64,000 bases of DNA. Origin: Thermodesulfovibrionales bacterium (GTDB taxonomy: Bacteria > Nitrospirota > Thermodesulfovibrionia > Thermodesulfovibrionales > Dissulfurispiraceae). Made by a program: the position numbers and the translations under genes. The stretch lies in the NCBI GenBank assembly GCA_030017995.1, contig JASEGS010000001.1:54892-118891 (forward strand). Direction: 5' to 3'. Under the pieces are notes generated by a model. It made no database searches, had not been told where the DNA came from, and saw only the letters and a program-made list of their open reading frames with translations. This document shows positions 16,991-25,243 of this stretch, one piece after another (position 1 is the first letter of the stretch; the number at the start of each line of letters is the position of its first letter).

Positions 16991-17333
16991 GCCACTCTTC
17001 TACTTCTTTGTTAATTGGATACATGCCGAAATATGCCTTCTCCTTGTTTTCCTTAACAGCCTCATCCAGAACCCCTTGCGATATCTCGTTTATCTGCGCT
17101 ATTGTTTCAGCATAACCCATAGCTGTATGACGCATCATGAAAAGGGTGGGTCTTGCATCCATTGTATCTATGTAAAAAACATACCCTTTGATCGGCTCTT
17201 TTATTTCAATGCCTTCAGATTTTGTTCTGCATCTCGGCTCCATAAGGTCTTTAGGTTCAATATCCCATATTATATGCTCTATAACATATGGATCCTTTAT
17301 GTCATTTAGTGATAAAAGTTCACCGAAAATCAT
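16965..17333 (-). CDS. Conserved-looking protein of unknown function, 122 aa
   Basis: The family is not recognised. It is soluble, with no signal peptide. It contains KGYVFYIDTMDARPTLFMMR followed by two likely helices and ends in VEEWLKRELGVL. An AGGAGGT-type site (minus strand, near 17340) precedes the ATG, which supports translation. It overlaps the 3' end of the phosphatase gene tail to tail. Confidence 0.65.
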   Translation of the reverse strand: MIFGELLSLNDIKDPYVIEHIIWDIEPKDLMEPRCRTKSEGIEIKEPIKGYVFYIDTMDARPTLFMMRHTAMGYAETIAQINEISQGVLDEAVKENKEKAYFGMYPINKEVEEWLKRELGVL

Positions 17334-17398
17334 ATATCAAACCTCCATCATATACGTAATTCAAATGTTTTAAAAACATGCACGACTGCTTCAATTGC

Positions 17399-17761
17399 CT
17401 ATGCATCCTCTTTTAATGGATTGTCAGGATTACCCCTTTTGTATGCCTCGGCTGCCGTTATCCCGGCATCTTCAAGCATTTCCATCTTTGCAATATTTAT
17501 CAGCTTTATCGGAACCTTAAGAGCGTCTGAAACCTGCTGGAGTGCCATCCCCTTCGCAAAATGCATTTCTGCGATCATTATCTTAAGCGCATCATCTGCA
17601 ACAAATCTCTTCAGTTCTTCATCCTGAATATCAACAACACTGCATGCCTCTGCAAAACTAAGGCCGTTGCTCAGAGCATTTTTAATCTTAGCTATAGCAT
17701 CCTCGTGAAGCTTATCTTCCTCAGGAGTATAGCTTCTATACTTCACATCCCTATCTTCCAT
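17399..17761 (-). CDS. Small helical protein of unknown function, 120 aa
   Basis: Largely helical, acidic N-terminus. The middle (MALQQVSDALKVPIKLINIAKMEML) has the spacing of a helix-turn-helix, and the upstream block (LSFAEACSVVDIQDEELKRFV) looks similar, so a DNA-binding or sigma-like adaptor role is conceivable. I cannot name a family. It lies 36 bases downstream of the acyl-CoA synthetase fusion on the same strand and may share its transcript. Confidence 0.6.
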   Translation of the reverse strand: MEDRDVKYRSYTPEEDKLHEDAIAKIKNALSNGLSFAEACSVVDIQDEELKRFVADDALKIMIAEMHFAKGMALQQVSDALKVPIKLINIAKMEMLEDAGITAAEAYKRGNPDNPLKEDA

Positions 17762-17797
17762 TAAACCCTCTCTTAATGTATATTTTATAAAGTCATC

Positions 17798-20428
17798 TTA
17801 TTTTAGCATACCCTGCAGTTTTAAAGCCTCTGCCACGACCTTATCCTTTAAGGCATCTGAAAAGAACTGATACTCGTCTATCCCCTCCGGCTTGCCAGCC
17901 ATATCCACATCAGAAGGCTTTAAAGGCTTTCCAAAAATGACTTCTATCTTTGAAGTCCTGAAAAATCTTGCTCCCCGCGGAAGGGCTTCATAAGTTCCGC
18001 TGATAAATGCCGGGACAATCTGGACATCCAATTCGAGTGCAAGAACCCCTATCCCTTTTTTAAATTCCATTATTTTACCGTCAAAGGAGCGGCCGCCCTC
18101 AGGGAATATGCACATTGCTTTTTTATTTTTAAGCACATATGCTGACATCTGCAATGCCTTATGCAGATATGTCTCGGCGTCTATCGGAATAACATGGCTT
18201 ATCCTCGCAAACCATGAAGTAATAAGACCGGAAAAATATTTCTGAAAACCCAGAAAATAAAGGTTTTTAAATATCCTGAAAGGCAGGGACGTAGCCACAA
18301 CAAAGCCATCGAGATAGCTAACATGATTAGGCGTTATTACAAAGGGGACTCCTTCAGGTATGTTCTCTCTCCCGTATACTTTAAAGCGGAAAAAGACTTT
18401 GAGTAATGCCTTCTGCAAAAGGAATAAGATACGGGCTATTGCTATTTCCAGACCGCTGAAAGAAAGTCCAACTTTTTTTAAATCTTCAATTAACGGCTCT
18501 TTCTCCAATATTTCCTTCCACTGCACACGTCCTGCACCGCCGACACTCTTGCCACCAAAATGCTTCTTAATGCCTGACACCACATCTTGTACTGTCTGCA
18601 CTTCTGAAATAAAAGTTCCCGGCAGGCTTATAGAAAAAGCGCTCTCAAGCGATGATAAAAGTTCCACTCTTTTTAAAGAGTCAAAACCGAGATCAAGCTC
18701 GAGATTGTCCGACGACTGGATATAAACTTTTTCCTTCATCAGTAATAAGATACACTCAGCAACTCTCCTTCCCACTTCATCTTCAATAAGACCCCTGTCC
18801 TGCGCTCTGCTCTTTATCTCATCCCATCTTCTGCTTACAAGTTCCCTTATCATGAATCTTCTCAGCTTACCCAATGGCGTACGCGGCAATGGCTCTGAAT
18901 AAAGTGTATAGCCCCTGACCCTCATATATTCAGGAAGCCTCATGGAGACTTCATTTATCTCCCATTTCAAAGCCTCGGATATGTTTCCAATCAGCGCTTT
19001 CTTGGCATATTCATGGTCCGGAACAATGACTGCATGGAGAGAATCAATTATGCCGTTTTTTTCTATTCCTAAAACACACAACTCTTTAATGATGGGGATG
19101 ACAAGATAAACCTTTTCCACATCTTCAGGGTATATGTTTTTCCCTGAACTCAAAACTATTACCTCTTTTTTGCGCCCTGTTATAAATAAATACCCTTCAT
19201 GATCTACATGCCCTGTATCTCCTGTAAAAAACCAACCGTTCCTTATCGCATTATCTGTTTCAGAAGGATTTTTATAATACCCCTTCATAACCATTGGTCC
19301 TTTTACCGTTATCTCTCCGTCATCACTAATTTTTATCTCCGCTCCTATCAATGGTTTGCCAGCAGAGCCGGGTTTCCTCCTCTGAGCAGGATTAAAGGTA
19401 ATGACAGGAGATGTCTCTGTTAGCCCGTATCCCTCAAGCACTGTAAAACCCAGCGCTTCCAGATCTTTCATTACCTGAGGCTCGAGCCTTGCGCCGCCTG
19501 ATGCAAAAAATCTGAGGGTTTTGAAATTCCTATGAACTGATTTAAAAATAACTATGCCGAAGTTTATATCAAGACCACTTCTCAGCAAACCGCAAAGCCT
19601 CATCATAAAAAACAATAGCCATGAAATCTTAAGTCCCTTCATCTTTAAGACAATGCCATCCCTTATCATTTCAAGAATTCTCGGCACCGAAACTACAACA
19701 GTCACCCCTTTATCCTTTATTGCAGACATAAGCTCAACCGCCTTCAATCCCGGACTGAAGGTTACGGCGGCTCCCAAAAGCAAAGGCACAATAAAAGTGC
19801 ACATAAAAGGATATGTGTGATGCAACGGGAGAATCGAGAGGACATTGTCGTCATGCGCAACAACTTCAGCCTGAATAACAGCCATAGCGTCAGAGCAGAA
19901 ATTCTTATGAGTAAGCATCACCCCTTTGGGCTTTCCAGTAGTGCCGGAGGTGTAAATTATTGAGGCAATGTCATCGGAAGAGACAGGTGAATAGGTGAAG
20001 GGGTGAAAGTGTGAAGTGGCAAACAAATGGGTGTCAAAATTAATCCCCATGATGCTGCTTCCCTCTATTGCCTGCAGAACATTCGTTTCTGTCCTTGAAC
20101 TGTAAAAGACTACATTTGCCTCTGAATCAATGAGTAGGTTCTTAATTTCTTCTTTGCCGAGTTGCATATCTATGGGAACAGCGATCCCGCCGCACATAAC
20201 AATAGCCATATATGAAGCACACCACTCAGTCCTGTTTTCAGAGACTATAGCTGCCCTGTCGCCTTTATTTAATCCTTTGCCAATAAGCAAGGACGCAACA
20301 TTGTTTATAATCGCAGAGAATTCGCCATATGACATCGCTCTCCACTCGCCGTCAAAATAATTGAATGCAATGCGATCTCTATTCTTTTCTACGGAAAGTT
20401 GAAATAATGAGGGGATGGTATTATGCAT
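17798..20428 (-). CDS. Acyl-CoA/ACP synthetase - acyl carrier domain - acyltransferase fusion
   Basis: 876 residues, three domains. (1) AMP-forming ligase, about 1-500: SIIYTSGTTGKPKGVMLTHK, EGYGLTETSP, WFFTGDTGHVD and GRKKEVIVLSSGKNIYPE. (2) An acyl-carrier domain, about 545-620, with attachment Ser in LGFDSLKRVEL. (3) A PlsC-type acyltransferase, about 660-876: NHVSYLD (HX4D) and FPEGGRSFDG. An acyl chain could be activated, loaded on the built-in carrier and passed to a lysophospholipid, as in Aas but with its own carrier. Residues FATSHFHPFTYSPVSS are encoded by an eight-base repeat array (19987-20018). Confidence 0.9.
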   Translation of the reverse strand: MHNTIPSLFQLSVEKNRDRIAFNYFDGEWRAMSYGEFSAIINNVASLLIGKGLNKGDRAAIVSENRTEWCASYMAIVMCGGIAVPIDMQLGKEEIKNLLIDSEANVVFYSSRTETNVLQAIEGSSIMGINFDTHLFATSHFHPFTYSPVSSDDIASIIYTSGTTGKPKGVMLTHKNFCSDAMAVIQAEVVAHDDNVLSILPLHHTYPFMCTFIVPLLLGAAVTFSPGLKAVELMSAIKDKGVTVVVSVPRILEMIRDGIVLKMKGLKISWLLFFMMRLCGLLRSGLDINFGIVIFKSVHRNFKTLRFFASGGARLEPQVMKDLEALGFTVLEGYGLTETSPVITFNPAQRRKPGSAGKPLIGAEIKISDDGEITVKGPMVMKGYYKNPSETDNAIRNGWFFTGDTGHVDHEGYLFITGRKKEVIVLSSGKNIYPEDVEKVYLVIPIIKELCVLGIEKNGIIDSLHAVIVPDHEYAKKALIGNISEALKWEINEVSMRLPEYMRVRGYTLYSEPLPRTPLGKLRRFMIRELVSRRWDEIKSRAQDRGLIEDEVGRRVAECILLLMKEKVYIQSSDNLELDLGFDSLKRVELLSSLESAFSISLPGTFISEVQTVQDVVSGIKKHFGGKSVGGAGRVQWKEILEKEPLIEDLKKVGLSFSGLEIAIARILFLLQKALLKVFFRFKVYGRENIPEGVPFVITPNHVSYLDGFVVATSLPFRIFKNLYFLGFQKYFSGLITSWFARISHVIPIDAETYLHKALQMSAYVLKNKKAMCIFPEGGRSFDGKIMEFKKGIGVLALELDVQIVPAFISGTYEALPRGARFFRTSKIEVIFGKPLKPSDVDMAGKPEGIDEYQFFSDALKDKVVAEALKLQGMLK
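19987..20018. repeat. Octanucleotide array inside the acyl-CoA synthetase fusion
   Basis: Four tandem 8-base units GTGAATAG, GTGAAGGG, GTGAAAGT, GTGAAGTG (plus strand), coding for the His/Phe/Ser-rich insertion. Same idea as the heptad arrays but with period eight. Confidence 0.7.
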
Positions 20429-20445
20429 TGTCAGTTGCCTTTCGG

Positions 20446-20727
20446 TCAGTTCAAATTATTAATAAACCGTTCTGCATCTTTCTTGGTCAAAATCTTCAAA
20501 ATTACAATCTTTTTGCCCTCGATCATGTAAAAAACCCTGTATTTATCTGCTCTCAACCTATAATAATCTGAACGCTTGCCCTTAATCTTCCTGACCTGTT
20601 TGCCACGAGGAAAAGGATTTTCTTCAAGCGCCTTCATAGAGTTGGCAATTCTTGTGCAAACAATATCGCTGAAGCCGTCAAGATCTTTAACCGCATAGGG
20701 CGAAAGAACAATATGAAACTTATCCAC
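20446..20727 (-). CDS. ParE/RelE-family toxin
   Basis: 93 residues, the RelE/ParE fold: FHIVLSPYAVKDLDGF at the start, a central KIKGKRSDYYRLRADKYRVF and the final VILKILTKKDAERF. Family members are mRNA-cleaving or gyrase toxins. It overlaps the antitoxin by eight bases and lies downstream of it, the usual order. It follows the fusion gene region closely, and both lie on the minus strand. Confidence 0.9.
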   Translation of the reverse strand: MDKFHIVLSPYAVKDLDGFSDIVCTRIANSMKALEENPFPRGKQVRKIKGKRSDYYRLRADKYRVFYMIEGKKIVILKILTKKDAERFINNLN

Positions 20728-20983
20728 GTTTTTTTTCTCTTTTTGACAGGTAATCTTCCAGACTCAAGCCGCCCTTGCTGCGGTATTCCGCCTGCGCTTC
20801 TGCAAGCATATCCTGAAGTCCTGCGCTCCTCTCTATAAGATAATCCTCAAAGTCCTCTTCTGATATCGCTGTGACAATTGCCCGCGGCTTGCCTTTTGAA
20901 GTTATAATCACAGCCTCTTTCTCAGCATTCCTTAATATCTCGGATGTCTTGTTCTTGAGTTCCCTGACATTAGCAAATTTCAT
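20720..20983 (-). CDS. Phd/YefM-family antitoxin
   Basis: 87 residues. The N-terminal Phd fold is clear (FANVRELKNKTSEILRNAEK, VIITSKGKPRAIV), followed by a flexible acidic tail for toxin binding. GGAGGTG precedes the ATG. A palindrome over its promoter (21019-21042) suggests autorepression. Confidence 0.9.
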   Translation of the reverse strand: MKFANVRELKNKTSEILRNAEKEAVIITSKGKPRAIVTAISEEDFEDYLIERSAGLQDMLAEAQAEYRSKGGLSLEDYLSKREKKRG

Positions 20984-21013
20984 TAAACACCTCCATGTGG
21001 CTACATTTATAGC

Positions 21014-21043
21014 TACTATGACAAATCATGGATATTTTGTCAA
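21014..21043 (-). promoter_or_regulatory. Phd/ParE promoter with palindromic operator
   Basis: TGACAAA-N10-TTTGTCA at 21019-21042 is a perfect palindrome. On the minus strand its outer end supplies the -35 TTGACA (21043-21038), with a weak -10 (ATAGTA/CATAGT) about 17-18 bases on. This arrangement fits autoregulation by the antitoxin. The operator role is inference. Confidence 0.55.
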
Positions 21044-21135
21044 ACCACGCCCATACTAATTATCCCTCGGTTTTGTCTCATATGTATTGAACTTATACAA
21101 CTTTTAAGGGTTAAATAGGGACAGCGCCCATTTTA

Positions 21136-21164
21136 TTGACAAAATAGAATCTATGTTTTACTAT
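21136..21164 (+). promoter_or_regulatory. Promoter of the RAYT gene, leaderless arrangement
   Basis: TTGACA (21136-21141), a 17-base spacer and TACTAT (21159-21164). The expected start of transcription, seven bases on, is the A of the ATG at 21171. Confidence 0.7.
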
Positions 21165-21170
21165 TAGCAC

Positions 21171-21842
21171 ATGCCGAGAATAGCCAGAGCAGTTGCAGTC
21201 GGATTCCCTCATCATATCACTCAGCGAGGTAACTACCGCCAGAGAGTCTTTGAAGGCGATGACGATTATATGCAATATTTGGAATGGTTGCAGATATATA
21301 GAAAGAAATATGCTTTGAAGATATGGGCATACTGCCTAATGAGCAATCATGTGCACTTCATAGCGGTACCTATGGAAAACGATTCCCTTGCAAAGACATT
21401 TAATACTCTTCATATGAGATATTCACAGCGCATCAACTCAAGGCAAGAAAACAGAGGACACCTATGGCAGGGGCGCTTCTTTTCCTGTGTGCTCGATGAA
21501 AGACATCTCTACTCTGCTATTCGATATGTAGAAAATAATCCTGTGAGGTCTCGTCTTGTTAAGAAGGCTGAAGATTACCAATGGTCGAGTGCCTACGCCC
21601 ATGTAATGGGGGAAAAAGATGTGGTCTTAGCAGATAACTGTTATATAGTGAAAAGAATAAAAGATTGGTCGGCATATCTCAGGGAGAAAGAGGATACAGA
21701 TACAGTATTAGTCGAGGATATTCGGCAAAGCACAAATACAGGACGCCCATGCGGAGACGATAGATTTGTAATGAAAATGGAAAAACTTCTCGGAAGAAAA
21801 CTGGCTGCTTTGCCGAAAGGAAGACCTCGCAAAACAGAATAA
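21171..21842 (+). CDS. REP-associated tyrosine transposase (Y1/IS200-like)
   Basis: 223 residues. HUH-type Y1 transposase: N-terminal MPRIARAV..PHHITQRGNYRQ, the metal-binding HUH as NHVHF, HLWQGRFFSCVLD and AIRYVENNPVRSRLV, which carries the family's central signature. RAYTs are single-copy enzymes that mobilise REP-like hairpins. The gene has a consensus promoter but no ribosome site. Intact length. Confidence 0.9.
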   Translation: MPRIARAVAVGFPHHITQRGNYRQRVFEGDDDYMQYLEWLQIYRKKYALKIWAYCLMSNHVHFIAVPMENDSLAKTFNTLHMRYSQRINSRQENRGHLWQGRFFSCVLDERHLYSAIRYVENNPVRSRLVKKAEDYQWSSAYAHVMGEKDVVLADNCYIVKRIKDWSAYLREKEDTDTVLVEDIRQSTNTGRPCGDDRFVMKMEKLLGRKLAALPKGRPRKTE

Positions 21843-21860
21843 ATAGGCGCTGTCCCTATT

Positions 21861-23966
21861 TTATGTATAAGCTACTTCAATTGAACGATCCTTGACCTCC
21901 ACAAAGGCTTGAGCCAGAAGTTTGTCGTTGAAAACAAGCCGGATTCCGTATAAAGACTCAGCTGGCAGCCCGTAATCACTTCGCCAAAATCCTTCGTGAG
22001 GATTGAGATGCCCTAAATGCTTGAACTTCTCATTGCCTTCAACAAGGGAGTGCGGGAAGAAAAGAACCTGAAGCTGATCATAGGCTTTAATGAATTGGTG
22101 TTTTTCAAGTGCGATCTTATTTGCTGAAAGAGAGTCCTCGAGACATTCCATCAATACGTTTGCTAACAATCCTTGCTCATAGTTCATGCTGTCAAATGGG
22201 GCGTTAAGGAAAACGTGTGTTCTTCCGACCCTGCAATACAACGCAGCACCAAAATAACCTCTTGCTTCCAATCTAACTCTGGTCTCTGTCTCCTTTTTCA
22301 CTCGCCAACTTCGGGGATGATCAAAGAAATGCCTCTCCGGATAGATTTTCCAAAATTCCGAAAGAGTTTCATGTCGGAGATGGGAACCCCAATGAGGATC
22401 GAGTGAAATAAAGTCGTAATCCAAAGCTCCCTCAACAAGAGTGCCAAGTGAACTCTTAAAAGACCCATAAATATCCAAGGGGCTAACGAATAATGATTGA
22501 ATGCGCTGATCATTCTCTTCTCGATACTCGATAAATGAGGCAAATGTGTCAACCTCATCTAACTCATCGATGATTCCCAACAATTGATCCATGAAAATTA
22601 TATTTCCCGGAAGATCCCTTGAGATAGATAACGAAAACATCTCCGTGGAAACCTGAGGAACGACGACAAATAGTTCCGGCTTCAGCTCCCCACTATGCCT
22701 TGTCTCAAATTGCACATTGGCTCTTTCAAGGTGCAATGCAAGAGTAACCGGCGACGAACTTATAAGATCGATGGCCTCCTTAAGTTTTGGTGCAATATCT
22801 TCAAATTCCTTCTCAATTTGTTCTCTTGAATAAGCAGGGTTTGTAACATAAAGCAATATAAGTCTATCTTTCGATATGAAAGATGCTTGAAAAAGTATGT
22901 CATGCGGTGAACCGCCGGGAAGTACTGCACTGACCAAGGGACGCAAGAAGCTGCAGTTCACCCTTGCTTTTATATATCGGAACAATTCCGCTCCAATGGT
23001 CATGGAATAAGGCATACTGTTCTCGATTACCTGTGCATGGTATTTTTCATAGGTCACGGCCCATGAATCAAAGAGTATTGAAGAGCTTCGTCTGGGAAGC
23101 ACGGGCAAATACCGGCCCTCATGATAAACAAATAACTTTGGAACTACCTTTCCACGATGAACCAGATCCTGAAACTTATTCGAGTTCAAATATTCACAAG
23201 GCCACTCCCCCAGCTCTATAGAGAAGCCTCTCAAGAAAGCTTCGTCAACATGACTTTCCGGTCTGAACGTGCCGTAAAATTCGGCGGCATTCTCCCAGAA
23301 GTCTCTTGGCGGTATTTCGATATGACCGGGTGACAACTCCGATAAGGCCTCTGCGCCAGCCTGAGAAGTGATGCCGGACATTATTTCATTTTGAAGTTTA
23401 AGACAGCTTTGTAATTCAAGGGCTGGTGATCTGCCGGAGACCTTCCGATATTCATTGTCCAAGTGGACATACAGCATCTGAAATAAGATGAGATAATCAT
23501 AAACATTTGACAGTTCCTGACCATAAAAAATCTTATAGATTTGCCCATTGTGGAAAAATTTAACTTGTCCCCAATCCGGTTCTAGTATGTAGTCTTCAAG
23601 CATAAAAAAAGCCGGCAGTAGGGAATATACCTGTTTCAAAAATCCTGTAAAATCAGGATAAGATACGATTCTGTTATCTCTTGGAAATGACTCTGGTCCC
23701 ATTGATGCGAAGATGGATAATAAGAATTGATGCTTGACACCGCTCGCAATATTGGGAAGCCACATATTTGATATAAAGAGGGACGTTGCAATATCTTGAA
23801 CGCTGTACTTGCAGAAAATGTCAGGGATGGACTGAAGAGCAGCTTCAAAAGATATATCCACTTCTTGAAACATTTCATCCTGAATTTCTGCAATTGCCTC
23901 AGGGGAATGATCCTTATATAATGTTGCATGTCGCTTTTGTTTTCGCTTTTTAATTTTTTTAACCAC
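21861..23966 (-). CDS. Orphan protein of unknown function, 701 aa
   Basis: I do not recognise any domain. It begins with a very basic stretch (VKKIKKRKQKRH) that could bind nucleic acid. The rest looks globular and soluble, with many aromatic residues and no membrane segment or P-loop. Notable parts are a mid-region with CSFLRPLVSAVLPGGSPHD and the C-terminal HLNPHEGFWRSDYG. The stop codon (21861-21863) lies in the inverted repeat of the RAYT element, so the original end may have been altered. It is flanked by a toxin-antitoxin pair and a decayed ORF6N gene, an accessory setting. Confidence 0.75.
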   Translation of the reverse strand: MVKKIKKRKQKRHATLYKDHSPEAIAEIQDEMFQEVDISFEAALQSIPDIFCKYSVQDIATSLFISNMWLPNIASGVKHQFLLSIFASMGPESFPRDNRIVSYPDFTGFLKQVYSLLPAFFMLEDYILEPDWGQVKFFHNGQIYKIFYGQELSNVYDYLILFQMLYVHLDNEYRKVSGRSPALELQSCLKLQNEIMSGITSQAGAEALSELSPGHIEIPPRDFWENAAEFYGTFRPESHVDEAFLRGFSIELGEWPCEYLNSNKFQDLVHRGKVVPKLFVYHEGRYLPVLPRRSSSILFDSWAVTYEKYHAQVIENSMPYSMTIGAELFRYIKARVNCSFLRPLVSAVLPGGSPHDILFQASFISKDRLILLYVTNPAYSREQIEKEFEDIAPKLKEAIDLISSSPVTLALHLERANVQFETRHSGELKPELFVVVPQVSTEMFSLSISRDLPGNIIFMDQLLGIIDELDEVDTFASFIEYREENDQRIQSLFVSPLDIYGSFKSSLGTLVEGALDYDFISLDPHWGSHLRHETLSEFWKIYPERHFFDHPRSWRVKKETETRVRLEARGYFGAALYCRVGRTHVFLNAPFDSMNYEQGLLANVLMECLEDSLSANKIALEKHQFIKAYDQLQVLFFPHSLVEGNEKFKHLGHLNPHEGFWRSDYGLPAESLYGIRLVFNDKLLAQAFVEVKDRSIEVAYT

Positions 23967-24061
23967 GACTCGCCTAAATTAATTTTAAGTTTTTATTCAG
24001 GATAGATCCCAGTTTTTTCTACCACTCCTCTTTCCCCTCTCAGAAAACATTATATCCCTTT

Positions 24062-24178
24062 TCACTCGCCCTTTTCCCTCCGAAACCCTATCTTCCTCTT
24101 CTTCGGGTCAGGCGGGATCATCAACTGCCGGATGGCATCAAAGACGGCTTTAAACTGGGCATCGTATTTCTTTTCCAA
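24062..24178 (-). pseudogene. C-terminal stub of an ORF6N-domain protein
   Basis: In the gene-poor stretch 23967-24384, the minus strand encodes 38 residues running from [20 protein letters not shown] to GFRREKGE and a TGA stop. They match the C-terminus of the intact ORF6N protein at 60 kb ([20 protein letters not shown] and onward) almost residue for residue. Upstream, homology breaks abruptly at AAAAAGGGGGTC repeats. Confidence 0.8.
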
Positions 24179-24230
24179 GAAAAAGGGGGTCGAAAAAGGG
24201 GGTCAAGTCTTTACTTTTGCTATTTTATTT
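24179..24230. repeat. Probable REP/RAYT-type element end at the break point
   Basis: AAAAAGGGGGTCG and AAAAAGGGGGTCA are tandem copies directly at the point where the ORF6N stub ends, followed by AAGTCTTTACTTTTGC. From memory, GGGGGTCAAGTCTTTACTTTT-type sequence is common at ends of RAYT-mobilised elements. Mobilisation is inferred. The remaining 24231-24384 shows nothing I can name. Confidence 0.45.
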
Positions 24231-24384
24231 TTAGATAGATATTTTGTAATTGCAAAAAATGCATTTACTCAATATACTCCCTATCCCCCCAGAGTAACGA
24301 TACGCCTCCTTTCTGATTATCTAATATTCTCAATATAAGTAAATCAGATATTTGTTTTAATCTCTTTATACCATTTTCCCCGAA

Positions 24385-25179
24385 TCACGCCATGGCTCCA
24401 AGCAGTTTCAATGCCTTTTCATGGAGTTGCATATTCCCAGTAGCGAGGAGAGGGGCGCTTCTTTTAAGCCCAAGCTCTGCGTCATCTATTGAATTGCCGT
24501 CTATGTCGGTAAAAACTCCTCCTGCTTCTTTTACAAGAAGATACCCTGCTGCAAAGTCAAAGCTCCTTGAGGGCGAGGGGGTGATGAATACGCTCACAGA
24601 GCCGTAGGCAAGGTATGCTATATCCATAGCCATTGCACCTAAACACCTTGTCCTCCATGCCTCTGATAGCAGCCTCATCATCTTTGGAATATCTCCTTTA
24701 GGATTCTGAGCCTCATATGCGATGAGATAAAAGGTATCGTCCTTTTGCGTATAAATCCTTTCTCCGTTAAAAAATGCGCCCTTGCCTTTCTCAGCCCAGA
24801 ATTCATCGCCTGTGAGGAGGTTCATTACATAGCCATGTGAAATGCTGCCGATGGTATCTCCCTCTGCGACTGCTATTGATACGCAGTAAAAAGGTATCCC
24901 TGTTATTGCATTCTTGCTGCCGTCAATCGGGTCAATGATAACCTTTTTGCCGCCGCCGTTAATCTCTTTTAATCCTATTTCCTCAGAGATTATTGTCAAC
25001 GGCTCATTAAGGGATTCGAGAGAGGCGATAATTATGTCCTCTGCCTTTTTGTCTATAGGGAATGTTTTATCACCGCCCGCGCCTTTGCCAATGGCTTCTG
25101 AGGCAAAGGGCCTGAGCCTTGTCTTGCCTATTTCTGAAAATAAGCGTTTGCCGACTTGTCTAAGATTTTCTATTTTCAT
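24385..25179 (-). CDS. Inositol monophosphatase-family phosphatase
   Basis: 264 residues. It has the metal-binding EE in IISEEIG, DPIDGSKNAITG (signature DPIDGT-like with Ser) and the second site SRSFDFAAGYLLVKEAGG. The family hydrolyses inositol-1-phosphate, fructose-1,6-bisphosphate or NAD(P)-type phosphates. The variant DGSKN and LAYGSVSVF region resemble archaeal-type dual IMPase/FBPase, but the substrate cannot be fixed. Divergent from hisC. Confidence 0.88.
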   Translation of the reverse strand: MKIENLRQVGKRLFSEIGKTRLRPFASEAIGKGAGGDKTFPIDKKAEDIIIASLESLNEPLTIISEEIGLKEINGGGKKVIIDPIDGSKNAITGIPFYCVSIAVAEGDTIGSISHGYVMNLLTGDEFWAEKGKGAFFNGERIYTQKDDTFYLIAYEAQNPKGDIPKMMRLLSEAWRTRCLGAMAMDIAYLAYGSVSVFITPSPSRSFDFAAGYLLVKEAGGVFTDIDGNSIDDAELGLKRSAPLLATGNMQLHEKALKLLGAMA

Positions 25180-25206
25180 AAATCATTATAACCCACAATC
25201 CGAGCA

Positions 25207-25235
25207 TTGACAATGGCTCTATGTAGATTTATTAT
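25207..25235 (+). promoter_or_regulatory. hisC promoter, leaderless arrangement
   Basis: TTGACA (25207-25212), exactly 17 bases, then TATTAT (25230-25235). Expected transcription start is about 25242; the hisC ATG is at 25244. No Shine-Dalgarno precedes it. Confidence 0.75.
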
Positions 25236-25243
25236 AGAAGACA

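Larger units (their letters stand above)
21113..21862 (+). mobile_element. RAYT element bounded by inverted repeats
   Basis: The 16-bp end AAATAGGGACAGCGCC (21113-21128) is repeated inverted as GGCGCTGTCCCTATTT (21846-21861). Between them lies only the single-gene transposase. The right repeat overlaps the stop codons of both the transposase and the convergent 701-residue gene. No target duplication is obvious. Confidence 0.75.

Noticed and set aside
21641-21832. Minus-strand frame within the RAYT gene
   Set aside because: A shadow of the transposase coding sequence.
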